Origin: Paracoccaceae bacterium
GTDB taxonomy: Bacteria > Pseudomonadota > Alphaproteobacteria > Rhodobacterales > Rhodobacteraceae
NCBI GenBank assembly: GCA_003551745.1
Contig: PUNI01000084.1
Location: 1 to 12,883, forward strand
Length of the DNA stretch: 12,883 bases
Direction of reading: 5' to 3'
Part shown: one piece after another, positions 6,415 through 12,883 of the stretch
Layout of the letters: each line of letters opens with the position of its first letter
How positions within the stretch are numbered: the first letter of the stretch is position 1
Position numbers and translations under genes: made by a program
The notes under the pieces: generated by a model
Seen by the model: the letters and a program-made list of their open reading frames with translations, nothing else
The model's database searches: none
What the model was told of the DNA's origin: nothing

Positions 6415-6435
6415 TTGACCCAGCTTCAATGAAGC
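6415..6435 (+). promoter_or_regulatory. TTGACC element followed by a perfect 6-bp inverted repeat in the era/GNAT divergent region
   Basis: TTGACC (6415-6420) resembles a -35 hexamer, and GCTTCA-A-TGAAGC (6423-6435) directly after it is a perfect inverted repeat. A dyad right behind a -35 is where MerR-type activators or repressors bind. No convincing -10 is seen downstream, so a promoter is unproven. The site lies 40 bp before the GNAT start and could serve either gene. Confidence 0.3.
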
Positions 6436-6474
6436 AACACCCTGTGCCGAGGGATTGTTCCGGCGCAACGAGCC

Positions 6475-6969
6475 ATGCAGAAGCCACCGAGTTTCCGCGA
6501 CGCTTGCAGCGATGATCTGCCGCGGTTGCACGCCATTCGCGCGGCTGCCTTTGCGCCAGTAATGGCCAGCCTGCGCGAATCGGTCGGCCCCCGACTCGCG
6601 CAGGTGGCATTTGCCGCGGCGGAGGCCGACCAGGCCGCCCTGCTCGACGAGATCGCCGCACCGGGCTCCGGGTATCGGCTGATCGTGGCCGAGCGCGGTC
6701 GCGCGCTGGTGGGGTTCACCAGCCTTCGGCCGGATCCCGTGACCGGGCTCGGCGAGCTCGGGTTGACCGCGGTGGACCCGGCGCATCAGGGCCATGGGAC
6801 TGGCCGCAGACTGATCGAGGTGGCGCTCGCAGCGTTGCGCGACGGCGGCATGCGCGCGGCCATGGTGGGCACGGACGGCGACATCGATCACGACCCCGCA
6901 CGGCGCCTCTATGCGGCGGCCGGCTTCAACATCTCGGTTCCGGCTCTGCATCTCTACCGCGCCCTCTGA
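6475..6969 (+). CDS. GNAT family N-acetyltransferase
   Basis: A 164-residue acetyltransferase that would transfer acetyl from acetyl-CoA to an amine; the substrate cannot be predicted. Motif [19 protein letters not shown] (97-114), contains the acetyl-CoA pyrophosphate loop QGHGTG (105-110); the C-terminal motif [14 protein letters not shown] (138-151) is the usual motif B pattern. One GNAT domain, no extra domain, no membrane segment. It lies on the strand opposite to its neighbours, divergent from era and convergent with rnc, whose 3' end it overlaps by 16 bp. No strong ribosome binding site precedes the ATG. Its position inside an otherwise conserved operon suggests insertion in this lineage, although codon use looks like that of the neighbours. 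Confidence 0.9.
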   Translation: MQKPPSFRDACSDDLPRLHAIRAAAFAPVMASLRESVGPRLAQVAFAAAEADQAALLDEIAAPGSGYRLIVAERGRALVGFTSLRPDPVTGLGELGLTAVDPAHQGHGTGRRLIEVALAALRDGGMRAAMVGTDGDIDHDPARRLYAAAGFNISVPALHLYRAL

Positions 6970-7652
6970 GCGCCGGCTCCGAGACTGGCCAGGAGGGCCT
7001 GGGCCGCGGCCTGTTCGGCGGCGCGTTTCGATCCCGCCTCGGCCCGAGCCGTGTCGCCGCTCTCCAGTCGCACCTCGATCGTGAAGCGGGGCGCATGATC
7101 GGGGCCCGAGCGTGCCACCTCGGCATAGCTGGGCGGTTGTTGGCCCCGGGCCTGCACCAGCTCCTGGAGCGCCGTCTTCGGGTCCGGCGGCGTATGCTCG
7201 ACCCCGGCCAGACGTGCGGCCCAGAGCCTCAGCACCAGATCCCGCACGGCTTCGAAGCCGGCGTCCAGATGCACGGCCGCGATCACCGCCTCCATGGCAT
7301 CGGCCAGCAGCGCCTCCTTGCGCCGGCCGCCGGTCAGCATCTCGGACCGGCCGAGTTTCAGAACATCCCCGAGGCCGATCTCGCGCGCCACCTCGGCGCA
7401 GGTTTCCTTGCGCACCAGCGCGTTCAGCCGCGGCGCCAGCTGCCCCTCGCGGGCCGCCGCATCGGCGTTCACCAGCGCCTCCGCCATCACCAGACCGAGC
7501 ACGCGATCGCCGAGGAATTCCAGCCGTTGATTGTCGGGCCGCGAGGGGCTGGCATGGCTTGCATGGGTCAGCGCCTCGATGAGAAGGGCAGGGCGCCGGA
7601 AATCGTGGCCCAACCGGCTGGAGAAGGCGCGCAGATCCGCCGAAAGCTTCAC
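6954..7652 (-). CDS. rnc: Ribonuclease III
   Basis: Double-strand-specific endoribonuclease that processes rRNA precursors and regulates mRNAs. The 232 residues include the RNase III signature [12 protein letters not shown] (41-52) with metal ligands E45 and D49, the second catalytic pair D118 and E121 in LLADAMEAV, and a C-terminal double-stranded-RNA-binding domain (about 155-225) with [14 protein letters not shown] and [15 protein letters not shown]. The first glutamate of the common NERLEFLGD signature is glutamine here (Q42); the core catalytic residues are intact. The start is a GTG at 7652 that overlaps the lepB TGA as GTGA, showing translational coupling. The 3' end overlaps the convergent GNAT gene by 16 bp. 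Confidence 0.97.
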   Translation of the reverse strand: MKLSADLRAFSSRLGHDFRRPALLIEALTHASHASPSRPDNQRLEFLGDRVLGLVMAEALVNADAAAREGQLAPRLNALVRKETCAEVAREIGLGDVLKLGRSEMLTGGRRKEALLADAMEAVIAAVHLDAGFEAVRDLVLRLWAARLAGVEHTPPDPKTALQELVQARGQQPPSYAEVARSGPDHAPRFTIEVRLESGDTARAEAGSKRAAEQAAAQALLASLGAGAQRAR

Positions 7653-8434
7653 TCGAGCCTCACGAAGAACCGGTCGGGTCGCCAGGTCCAGAAATAGAGC
7701 ATCGATCGACCCGCCGAGGAGAACACGACGTGGTTCGCCCGGCCGATCAGATTCTCGAAGGGCACCATGCCGACGCCGCCCACCGACTGCGGGGTGCGGC
7801 TGTCCTGGCTGTTGTCGCGGTTGTCGCCGATGAAGAAAAAATGCCCCTCCGGCACGGTGAAGGCCGGGGTGTTGTCCATGAAGCTGTCATCGATGTTGAG
7901 AACGATGTGACTGCGGCCCGACGGAAACGTCTCGCGGAACCGTTCCTTCTCGCAGATGCCGCCCTCGCCGACGGGAGCGTTGGAACAGCGCGGGAACTGG
8001 CCGATGGGGCCCTGACGCTCGAAGACCTCCTCGAAGATGCCGGCAGGTTCCTGCGGCATTTCCTCGCCGTTCAGGATCACCAGACCGTCGCGCATCTGCA
8101 CCCGGTCCCCCGGCAACCCGATGACGCGCTTGATGAAATCGGCACCGGTGACGGGATGGCGGAAGACCACGATATCGCCCCGCTCGGGCTCCCGGCCGAA
8201 GATGCGGCCCGGGATGGGGCAGGCGCCGAAAGGGCAGGACCAGCGCGAATAGCCATAGGCCATCTTGTTGACGAACAGGAAATCCCCGATCAGCAGCGTC
8301 TCCTTCATGGAGCCCGAGGGGATCCAGAAAGGCTGGAAGAAGAGGGTGCGGAAGACGCCGGCGATGACGAGGGCCCACAGGATCGTCTTGACCGTTTCCC
8401 ACAGCCCGTCGGACTTGCCGGTCTTGGCTGCCAT
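7649..8434 (-). CDS. lepB: Signal peptidase I (LepB)
   Basis: Membrane-bound serine protease that removes signal peptides from exported proteins on the periplasmic side. In 261 residues: one N-terminal membrane segment (about 15-33), box B with the nucleophile in [10 protein letters not shown] (S42), the general-base lysine in [11 protein letters not shown] (K102), and the late signature [11 protein letters not shown] (203-213). The catalytic Ser-Lys dyad is complete. Four cysteines in the periplasmic domain (C67, C72, C150, C161) could form disulfides. The ATG at 8434 follows AAAGG at good spacing and lies 54 bp after acpS; the stop overlaps the rnc start. Order acpS-lepB-rnc is the common alphaproteobacterial operon. 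Confidence 0.98.
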   Translation of the reverse strand: MAAKTGKSDGLWETVKTILWALVIAGVFRTLFFQPFWIPSGSMKETLLIGDFLFVNKMAYGYSRWSCPFGACPIPGRIFGREPERGDIVVFRHPVTGADFIKRVIGLPGDRVQMRDGLVILNGEEMPQEPAGIFEEVFERQGPIGQFPRCSNAPVGEGGICEKERFRETFPSGRSHIVLNIDDSFMDNTPAFTVPEGHFFFIGDNRDNSQDSRTPQSVGGVGMVPFENLIGRANHVVFSSAGRSMLYFWTWRPDRFFVRLE

Positions 8435-8488
8435 GCTCTGCCTTTCGCTGAACGCCGCGCGCCTCCTTGGGCCGGGCCGGGCGGTGTG

Positions 8489-8929
8489 TCAAGCGCCGGC
8501 CGGCGGCGCTGCGGCAGGTGCGAAAAGGGGGGCCGTCGGGTGCGCCTCGATCACAACGAAGGCCTGTGCCCAGGGGTGGTCATCAGTCAGAGAGACATGC
8601 ACTGTGGCGGTGTAACCCTCTGGCGTCATGTCAGAAAGCCGTTCGGCGGCCCAGCCGGTCAGCTCCATCACGGGCTGGCCTGTGGCGAGGTTCCGCACGC
8701 TCATGTCCTTCCAGGCGATCCCCATGCGCAGACCGGTTCCGAGGGCCTTCGAGCAGGCTTCCTTGGCGGCCCATCGTTTCGCATAGGTGCCGGCCACGTC
8801 GCGGCGGCGCTCGGCCTTGCGCCGCTCGATGTCGGTGAACACCCGCCTGCGGAAACGGTCGCCGAACCGCTCAAGTGTCGCCGCGATGCGGTCGATGTTG
8901 GCCAGATCGGTGCCGATGCCGAGGATCAT
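8489..8929 (-). CDS. acpS: Holo-[acyl-carrier-protein] synthase AcpS
   Basis: Transfers the 4'-phosphopantetheine group of CoA to a serine of apo-ACP, activating fatty acid synthesis. The 146 residues begin [15 protein letters not shown] with the Mg2+-binding aspartate (D8), followed by [22 protein letters not shown] containing the second metal ligand (E57), and HVSLTDD (111-117). The C-terminus has an extra alanine/proline-rich tail (about 131-146) beyond the usual end. The frame could start at a GTG at 8938, but GGGAGGTG at 8943-8936 sits six bases before the ATG at 8929 and would be part of the coding region otherwise; the ATG is therefore chosen. In many relatives pdxJ lies directly upstream; here 184 bp of non-coding DNA and flgD do. 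Confidence 0.96.
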   Translation of the reverse strand: MILGIGTDLANIDRIAATLERFGDRFRRRVFTDIERRKAERRRDVAGTYAKRWAAKEACSKALGTGLRMGIAWKDMSVRNLATGQPVMELTGWAAERLSDMTPEGYTATVHVSLTDDHPWAQAFVVIEAHPTAPLFAPAAAPPAGA

Positions 8930-9113
8930 GCCCGCCACCTCCCTGACGCCACAGGCTCTGCCAACGTTCTACATGCTTTCTCCCGGGCTTCGAGAGGCAT
9001 TCGACAGACGTGATCGTCGCACTGGCCCGTGGCCATGCCGCGCAGGCCGGCATCCCGCCCTGCCGCCTTGCCCGGTGCCGCGGTGCTGCCTTACGTTCCG
9101 TTGCCGAGCGTCG

Positions 9114-9797
9114 TCAGCCGCCGGCAGCGCGCAGGGCCGAGACCGCGCCGAGCGGCACCTCGCGCCCGCCGGCCAGCACGAGCGTGGTACCGGCCTCGTC
9201 ACGGCGTGCTTCCACCACCCGGGCATAGGCTTCGGCCTGGGTGGCGCCCACCAGCTGCTCGCCCTTGTAGCCGGAAACCTCGAAGCTGTAGCTGCCCGCG
9301 GGCAGTGGCAGCCCGTCGGCACCGAGGCCGCGCCAGGTCATCGGCCCGCCCTCCACGGGCACGCTCTGGCTGTCGACGATCTGGCCCATGCTGTTTCGCA
9401 CCACCAGACGGGCGCTGTCGGCATCGCTCTGGGGCGGGAGGCTCAGCGGCACGCCGCTACTTCCATCGAAGGTAACCGGCCCGGCGATGCGGGCGCCCAT
9501 CCCCACCAGCCCGGCCAGTTCGGCCACCGCGGACTGGCCCATCATCGACTCGAGAAGCTGGTTGGTGCGGACCTGCTGCTCGACGCTCGAGAAGGTCGCC
9601 AATTGCACCGCGAAATCCGTCGCCTCCATCGGGTTCAGCGGATCCTGGTTGCGCATCTGGGTGGTGAGCATCTTCAGGAAGGTCTCGAAATCCGATGAGA
9701 TCATCGCGGCGCGGCTCTGACCGGGGTCGGCGCGGCCAGCCATGCCCTGGCTTGCGGGAGCGATCGTCGGGGTGGAAAGCGCATCCATCGCGGTCAT
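9114..9797 (-). CDS. flgD: Flagellar hook capping protein FlgD
   Basis: Caps the growing flagellar hook and guides addition of hook subunits outside the cell. The 227 residues hold the conserved N-terminal region FETFLKMLTTQMRNQDPLNP (37-56) followed by MEATDFAVQLATFSSVEQ (57-74), and a C-terminal FlgD Ig/tudor-like region with WRGLGADGLPLPAGSYSFEV. The length is typical. Two starts are possible: ATG at 9797, with AGG immediately in front, or ATG at 9788, for which AAAGGA lies at a better distance of eight bases; the second would give 224 residues. It follows fliK with a 24-bp gap and is surely co-transcribed with it. Confidence 0.95.
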   Translation of the reverse strand: MTAMDALSTPTIAPASQGMAGRADPGQSRAAMISSDFETFLKMLTTQMRNQDPLNPMEATDFAVQLATFSSVEQQVRTNQLLESMMGQSAVAELAGLVGMGARIAGPVTFDGSSGVPLSLPPQSDADSARLVVRNSMGQIVDSQSVPVEGGPMTWRGLGADGLPLPAGSYSFEVSGYKGEQLVGATQAEAYARVVEARRDEAGTTLVLAGGREVPLGAVSALRAAGG

Positions 9798-9821
9798 CCT
9801 TTCGAAGCTGTTGGGGGGCGG

Positions 9822-11087
9822 CTACCAGCGCAGATCGAGGCCCGTGGCCGCGATGGGCAGGGCGCTCGCAGCAGCCGGTTTCAGGGCCAACGTTGCCGTG
9901 GAAACGGGCGCATCCGCGGGCGGGATCTGCGCAGTCTGCCGAGGATGGCGCCCCTCGGCAAAGGCGAAGCCAGGGCTCGCGAAGCCGAGATCGCGCAACT
10001 CCTGCGCAAGCAGTCCGATGTTGCGACGCAGCAGGTCCAGCGTCTCGGCGCGCTCGGCCAGGACCGAAACGGTGATGCCGCCGTCGCCCGCTGTCAGGGT
10101 GAGCGTCACCCGTCCCAGCTCGGCCGGGGCCAACTGGATCTCGACCGGACCGTCGGCAAGGGCACGGGCGGCCATGGCTAGCTGCGGCGCCAGCTGCGGC
10201 GCGCCCGCCGGCGTACCCGCCCCTCCCATAGACCCGGCGCCCGTCAGCGCCGCCGTGGCCGCAGTCTCGGCCCGTGGCAGCGGACCTGACGTGACCTCGA
10301 CCTCGGGCATCGGCCCGGCCGGATCGAGGCTGAGCGCTGCCCGCTGCTGTGCCGATGCCAAGGATCCTGGCGCAAGGGCGGTTCCGGTTGCCGCGGTCGC
10401 ACCAGCACTCTCGGACGTGACGAGCGGCGATGCCGGCGCAGGGCCGGGCGTCGGCTGCTGGCCAGTCTGACCGGTCGCGCCGGCTTCTCGGCGAGACACG
10501 GCCGCTGGGGCCCCGGCGCGCTGCCCCGCGCTGGCCTGGTAGCCCGCGGCGCCCCCGATGTGTGTCGCGCCCAGGGGGGCAGCCTCGGCAATGCGCCCTG
10601 GCTCGGTGGCGGTCACCGGCGCGGCCTCCGTTCCAGGCCGCTGCGACGGCGTGGCCTGGGGGGTGGGCCCTGAAATGGGTCCGGCAGAAGCTGCAGGTGC
10701 TCGCCCTGCCGCCGACCCCTTGAGTGCGACCACCGGACGCTGCGGGCCCGGCGGGTCTGCCGCGGACACGGCTGTCGCAACCGCCCTTTGCGAGAGGGGC
10801 TCTTCCTCCGCACTCGCCACCGCGTGCTCTTCCGGGGCAGGCCCGAGGTCGGCCTCCTCGGCCGCACTCTCGGCGGCGTCGGCGATGTCGCCGGTGCGAT
10901 CCCGGGCGGGTGGGACGGCTCGGGCGATCTCCCATTCAGGCGGCCTGTCTTCCGTGCCGGTGGCATCGGTGATGGCATTGGTGGCCCCGAAGATGGCGTC
11001 GAAGCCCCCGTCCTCCGCTCCGCCGCGCGCGGCGGAGCGGGAGGGCGTGGCGGCCTGACCTGTCGCGATGTCCTGGGGAATCAGCAT
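9822..11087 (-). CDS. fliK: Flagellar hook-length control protein FliK
   Basis: Secreted ruler that sets hook length and switches the type III export apparatus to filament substrates. In 421 residues, about 1-295 are alanine-, proline- and glycine-rich with low complexity, as usual for the ruler part. The conserved Flg_hook domain is at about 298-378: PVEIQLAPAELGRVTLTLTA, then ITVSVLAERAETLDLLRRN and LAQELRDLGFASPGFAF. The ATG at 11087 has AGGA about seven bases upstream. The tail ends DLRW. Only the C-terminal domain is diagnostic, but the adjacent flgD supports the call. The gene is divergent from flgJ over a 116-bp region that holds a CtrA-like box. Confidence 0.92.
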   Translation of the reverse strand: MLIPQDIATGQAATPSRSAARGGAEDGGFDAIFGATNAITDATGTEDRPPEWEIARAVPPARDRTGDIADAAESAAEEADLGPAPEEHAVASAEEEPLSQRAVATAVSAADPPGPQRPVVALKGSAAGRAPAASAGPISGPTPQATPSQRPGTEAAPVTATEPGRIAEAAPLGATHIGGAAGYQASAGQRAGAPAAVSRREAGATGQTGQQPTPGPAPASPLVTSESAGATAATGTALAPGSLASAQQRAALSLDPAGPMPEVEVTSGPLPRAETAATAALTGAGSMGGAGTPAGAPQLAPQLAMAARALADGPVEIQLAPAELGRVTLTLTAGDGGITVSVLAERAETLDLLRRNIGLLAQELRDLGFASPGFAFAEGRHPRQTAQIPPADAPVSTATLALKPAAASALPIAATGLDLRW

Positions 11088-11139
11088 CGGGCATCCTGCC
11101 TCGTGTCGTCCATGGTGCGCACAGCCTGACCGCCACGGG

Positions 11140-11155
11140 TTACCGCTTCTTTACC
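11140..11155. promoter_or_regulatory. Degenerate CtrA-like box between fliK and flgJ
   Basis: TTACC-GCTTCT-TTACC, two identical half-sites eleven bases apart (one helical turn). The alphaproteobacterial CtrA consensus is paired TTAA half-sites with a seven-base spacer; here each half reads TTAC with seven bases between. CtrA controls flagellar genes in many Rhodobacterales, and the site lies 53 bp from fliK and 49 bp from flgJ, where it could serve both. The match is imperfect. Confidence 0.4.
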
Positions 11156-11203
11156 CTGCCCGGCCATTCTGCCGCGAACTCGACGCAATTGGAGCGATCC
11201 ACG

Positions 11204-11512
11204 ATGCTCGATCCCGCCGTCCCGATCCCCCTGCCAACCGCCCGCGGCAACGCCGCCAGTCCGCGGCCAGAGCAGCCCGACGATCCCCTGCGCAGCGCGG
11301 CTCAGGCCCTGGAGTCGAGTTTCCTCGCGGTGATGCTCGACGCCGGAGGGCTCGGCGCCCCGCGCGGCAGCTTTGGCGGCGGAATCGGTGAAGAGCAGTT
11401 CGCCTCCTTCCTCACTGAAGCCTATGCGCGGGAAATGGTGCAGCGGGGCGGAATCGGGCTTGCCGAAACGCTCTTCGAGGCATTGAAGGACCGCGCTGAT
11501 GTCCGCGCGTGA
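11204..11512 (+). CDS. flgJ: Rod-binding protein, single-domain FlgJ
   Basis: A 102-residue protein equal to the N-terminal rod-binding domain of FlgJ; it is needed for assembly of the flagellar rod in the periplasm. The pattern is typical: AAQALESSFLAVMLDAGG (32-49), GGGIGEEQFASFLTEAYARE (58-77) and GGIGLAETLFEAL (82-94). The peptidoglycan-hydrolase half found in enterobacterial FlgJ is absent, as usual in alphaproteobacteria, where a separate enzyme opens the wall. The ATG at 11204 is preceded by GGAG nine bases away; an upstream TTG at 11189 overlaps that site and is rejected. The gene overlaps the FlgN-like gene by 14 bp. Confidence 0.88.
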   Translation: MLDPAVPIPLPTARGNAASPRPEQPDDPLRSAAQALESSFLAVMLDAGGLGAPRGSFGGGIGEEQFASFLTEAYAREMVQRGGIGLAETLFEALKDRADVRA

Positions 11513-11864
11513 GACCGACCGCCTGAGCCGCGCCATGGCGGCGCTGCTCGAGCGCGAGGCCGACGCCCTGCGCCGCGGCGCCTTCGATCGCCTTGCCCCT
11601 CTGCTGGTCGAAAAGGAGCGGCTCGCCGAAAGGCTCGCAGCCGCGCCGTCCGCTGCGCGGCCCGATGGCCCCGCAGCGGTGCGGCTGCGCGCGGCCGCCG
11701 CGCGCAATGACGTGATGCTGCAGGCTGCGATTGACGGGATGCGTCGCGGGGCGGAGCGAATCGGGGCGCTTGCCGACGTTTCGCGGAACCTGCAGACCTA
11801 TGACGACACCGGCCGTCGCCGCAGCCTCGGGGCGCAGCGCCCGTCCTCGGAGCGTCGCGCCTGA
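11499..11864 (+). CDS. flgN: FlgN-like flagellar chaperone
   Basis: A 121-residue, helical, arginine- and alanine-rich protein without signal peptide. It has the layout of FlgN-family export chaperones for hook-filament junction proteins FlgK and FlgL: an N-terminal helix (residues 1-25), a second helix with FDRLAPLLVEKERLAERLAA (29-48), and a later helix AAARNDVMLQAAIDGMRRGA, ending in a tail with LQTYDDTGRR, where FlgN-type proteins often carry an aromatic residue. It starts at ATG 11499 inside flgJ, with AAGGA about nine bases upstream, so translation is coupled. The family is weakly conserved and the call depends on context. Confidence 0.68.
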   Translation: MSARETDRLSRAMAALLEREADALRRGAFDRLAPLLVEKERLAERLAAAPSAARPDGPAAVRLRAAAARNDVMLQAAIDGMRRGAERIGALADVSRNLQTYDDTGRRRSLGAQRPSSERRA

Positions 11865-11866
11865 GG

Positions 11867-11892
11867 GTGACCCAGCGTCACGCTTCGAAGCG
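11867..11892. terminator. Possible bidirectional weak terminator between flgN and DUF1523
   Basis: Two adjacent dyads: GTGAC-CCAGC-GTCAC (11867-11881) and the palindrome CGCTTCGAAGCG (11881-11892), just after the flgN stop and before the convergent DUF1523 stop at 11929. There is no T-tract on either side. Placement between convergent genes supports a role in 3'-end formation; structure alone does not prove it. Confidence 0.3.
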
Positions 11893-11928
11893 CGCCCGCC
11901 ATCGGCCAAGGGTCAGGCATTGCACGGA

Positions 11929-12549
11929 TCAGCCGCCGAACAGCCTGTGCCAGAAGCGGCTCAGCCGGCCCCTGGCCGCGTCGCGCCGTTCGCCAATGCT
12001 GTCGACGAAGGGCTCCACCCGTTTTTCACGGAACCGCCGCAGCGAGAAATAGAGCCACGCCGCAAGCCCGAACAGAAGCACGAAGCCGATGATTCGCGTC
12101 CAGGGTATGATGGTGACTTCCGGCCCCGCCACCGCGCGCAGCCGCAGCACGTTGGGATAGATCGAGAAGAGCTGGCTGCGGATCCCGTAATAGGTCACGG
12201 CGATCCAGCGCGGATCGTCCGAGGTCGAGATCAGGTTGCGGGCCCGGGCCTGCATGTCCGCAGAGTTGAACTTGAAGTAGGGCGGCCAGATCCAGCCGGT
12301 GTCCTCGTTCCGGAACACCCGCTCACGACCGGAGGGCCGCAGAGTCTCGATGTAGCGGACATCGCGGGCACCCGATTCCTCCATGCCAGAAGGCACGGAG
12401 GCGTAGAACATGCGGTTGAGGCCGAGGGTCTCCAGCCGGGTGTCGACCCCGACGACCCGCACCACGTCGTGGCGTGGGAGGGTGTAGTACAGGATCGAGC
12501 CCCCGACGACGATGAGCAGGATCAGGAGCGTCCATTTGAACGTGCGCAT
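11929..12549 (-). CDS. DUF1523 family membrane protein
   Basis: A 206-residue protein of unknown function from a family common in Rhodobacterales. It has two membrane segments (about 6-23 and 153-170) enclosing a periplasmic domain with family-like motifs: RHDVVRVVGVDTRLE (26-40), WIWPPYFKFNSADMQARA (87-104), and WIAVTYYGIRSQLFSIYPN (115-133). A basic cytoplasmic tail follows (171-206). The ATG at 12549 has GGGAGG seven bases upstream, a strong ribosome binding site. It is divergent from the S58 peptidase gene, with 70 bp between the starts. No catalytic residues are recognisable. Confidence 0.85.
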   Translation of the reverse strand: MRTFKWTLLILLIVVGGSILYYTLPRHDVVRVVGVDTRLETLGLNRMFYASVPSGMEESGARDVRYIETLRPSGRERVFRNEDTGWIWPPYFKFNSADMQARARNLISTSDDPRWIAVTYYGIRSQLFSIYPNVLRLRAVAGPEVTIIPWTRIIGFVLLFGLAAWLYFSLRRFREKRVEPFVDSIGERRDAARGRLSRFWHRLFGG

Positions 12550-12619
12550 GCGGTCGCCTCCCAGGCAAGGGCCGCGGATGGCCCTGTTCGCAGGGTTCGC
12601 TCTGCCATAGCATCATCCC

Positions 12620-12883
12620 ATGCGCCCGGGCCACCGCAACCTGATCACCGATGTCGCAGGGCTGCGCGTGGGCAACGCGGCGGACCCGGTGGTGAAGACC
12701 GGTGTCACGGTGCTCGTGGCCGATGCGCCGTTCACCGCGGCGGTGCATGTGATGGGCGGCGCGCCCGGCACCCGGGAGACCGATCTGCTCGCTCCCGACC
12801 GGCATGTGCAGGAGGCCGACGCGCTGGTGCTCTCCGGCGGCTCCGCGCTGGGGCTCGCTGCGGCCTCGGGCGTGGCCGATGCG
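12620..12883 (+). CDS. P1 family (S58, DmpA-type) peptidase, N-terminal part (cut by window end)
   Basis: The first 88 residues of a self-processing N-terminal-nucleophile aminopeptidase/amidase of the DmpA/BapA family. Seen: NLITDVAGLRVGNA (7-20), the substrate-pocket strand TGVTVLVAD, GGAPGTRETDLL (47-58), and the conserved LVLSGGSALGLAAASGV (69-85). The nucleophilic serine and autocleavage site lie beyond the window. The frame runs open through the end. The ATG at 12620 has no ribosome binding site; a -10-like TAGCAT ends six bases before it, so a leaderless transcript is possible. The substrate could be short peptides or beta-amino-acid amides; it cannot be told. Confidence 0.9.
   Translation, partial: MRPGHRNLITDVAGLRVGNAADPVVKTGVTVLVADAPFTAAVHVMGGAPGTRETDLLAPDRHVQEADALVLSGGSALGLAAASGVADA

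Noticed and set aside
5537..6418. Long open frame on the plus strand opposite era
   Set aside because: Fully antisense to an intact Era protein and has no recognisable motif.
7730..9013. 427-codon open frame on the plus strand across lepB and acpS
   Set aside because: Antisense to two complete conserved genes; the composition is that of a mirror frame.
9457..10935. 492-codon open frame on the minus strand overlapping fliK and flgD
   Set aside because: Extremely Arg/Gly-rich; the overlapping fliK and flgD frames carry diagnostic domains.
11088..11203. Sigma-54 promoter for the flagellar genes
   Set aside because: No TGGC-N8-TGC type pair was found on either strand of the divergent region.

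Overview
The window reads as chromosomal DNA of a high-GC alphaproteobacterium, most likely a member of the Rhodobacterales (Paracoccaceae-like). The grounds are strongly G/C-biased third codon positions in every gene, the acpS-lepB-rnc-era-DUF1491 gene order, DUF1523 and DUF1491 family proteins, a single-domain FlgJ and a degenerate CtrA-like box in a flagellar promoter region. There are no rRNA or tRNA genes, insertion sequences or CRISPR arrays.

Layout, left to right. (1) On the + strand lie the 3' part of an aldehyde dehydrogenase gene (1-771) and a membrane-anchored alpha/beta hydrolase fused to a polytopic membrane domain (925-2415). (2) On the - strand, 2496-4781, reading right to left: a phage-type lysis module consisting of an N-acetylmuramidase with a peptidoglycan-binding domain and a C-terminal membrane segment, an Rz-like inner-membrane spanin coupled to it by an ATGA overlap, and an Rz1-like lipoprotein spanin whose start lies inside the Rz gene. 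It is followed by rsmD (16S rRNA m2G966 methyltransferase) and a probable 57-residue protein. (3) A 325-bp non-coding stretch (4782-5106) upstream of the lysis module holds a minus-strand promoter-like sequence, a good intrinsic terminator and further hairpins. (4) On the - strand, 5107-8929: acpS, lepB, rnc, era and DUF1491, a core operon. It is interrupted between rnc and era by a GNAT acetyltransferase on the opposite strand. (5) A flagellar block (9114-11864) has fliK-flgD on the - strand, divergent from flgJ (rod-binding domain only) and a FlgN-like gene on the + strand. (6) A DUF1523 membrane protein gene (- strand) is divergent from the start of a DmpA-type (S58) peptidase gene cut by the window end.

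The core genes serve protein export, ribosome maturation, RNA processing and activation of acyl carrier protein. The flagellar genes serve hook and rod assembly. The feature most worth attention is the solitary lysis cassette. It has an enzyme and both spanins but no separate holin and no phage structural genes nearby, its base composition looks like that of its neighbours, and it sits between core genes. That pattern suggests a domesticated lysis function, for example release of gene transfer agent particles, a bacteriocin or other cargo, rather than an intact prophage. The C-terminal Gly/Ala-rich membrane segment on the muramidase might take the place of a holin; this is inference.
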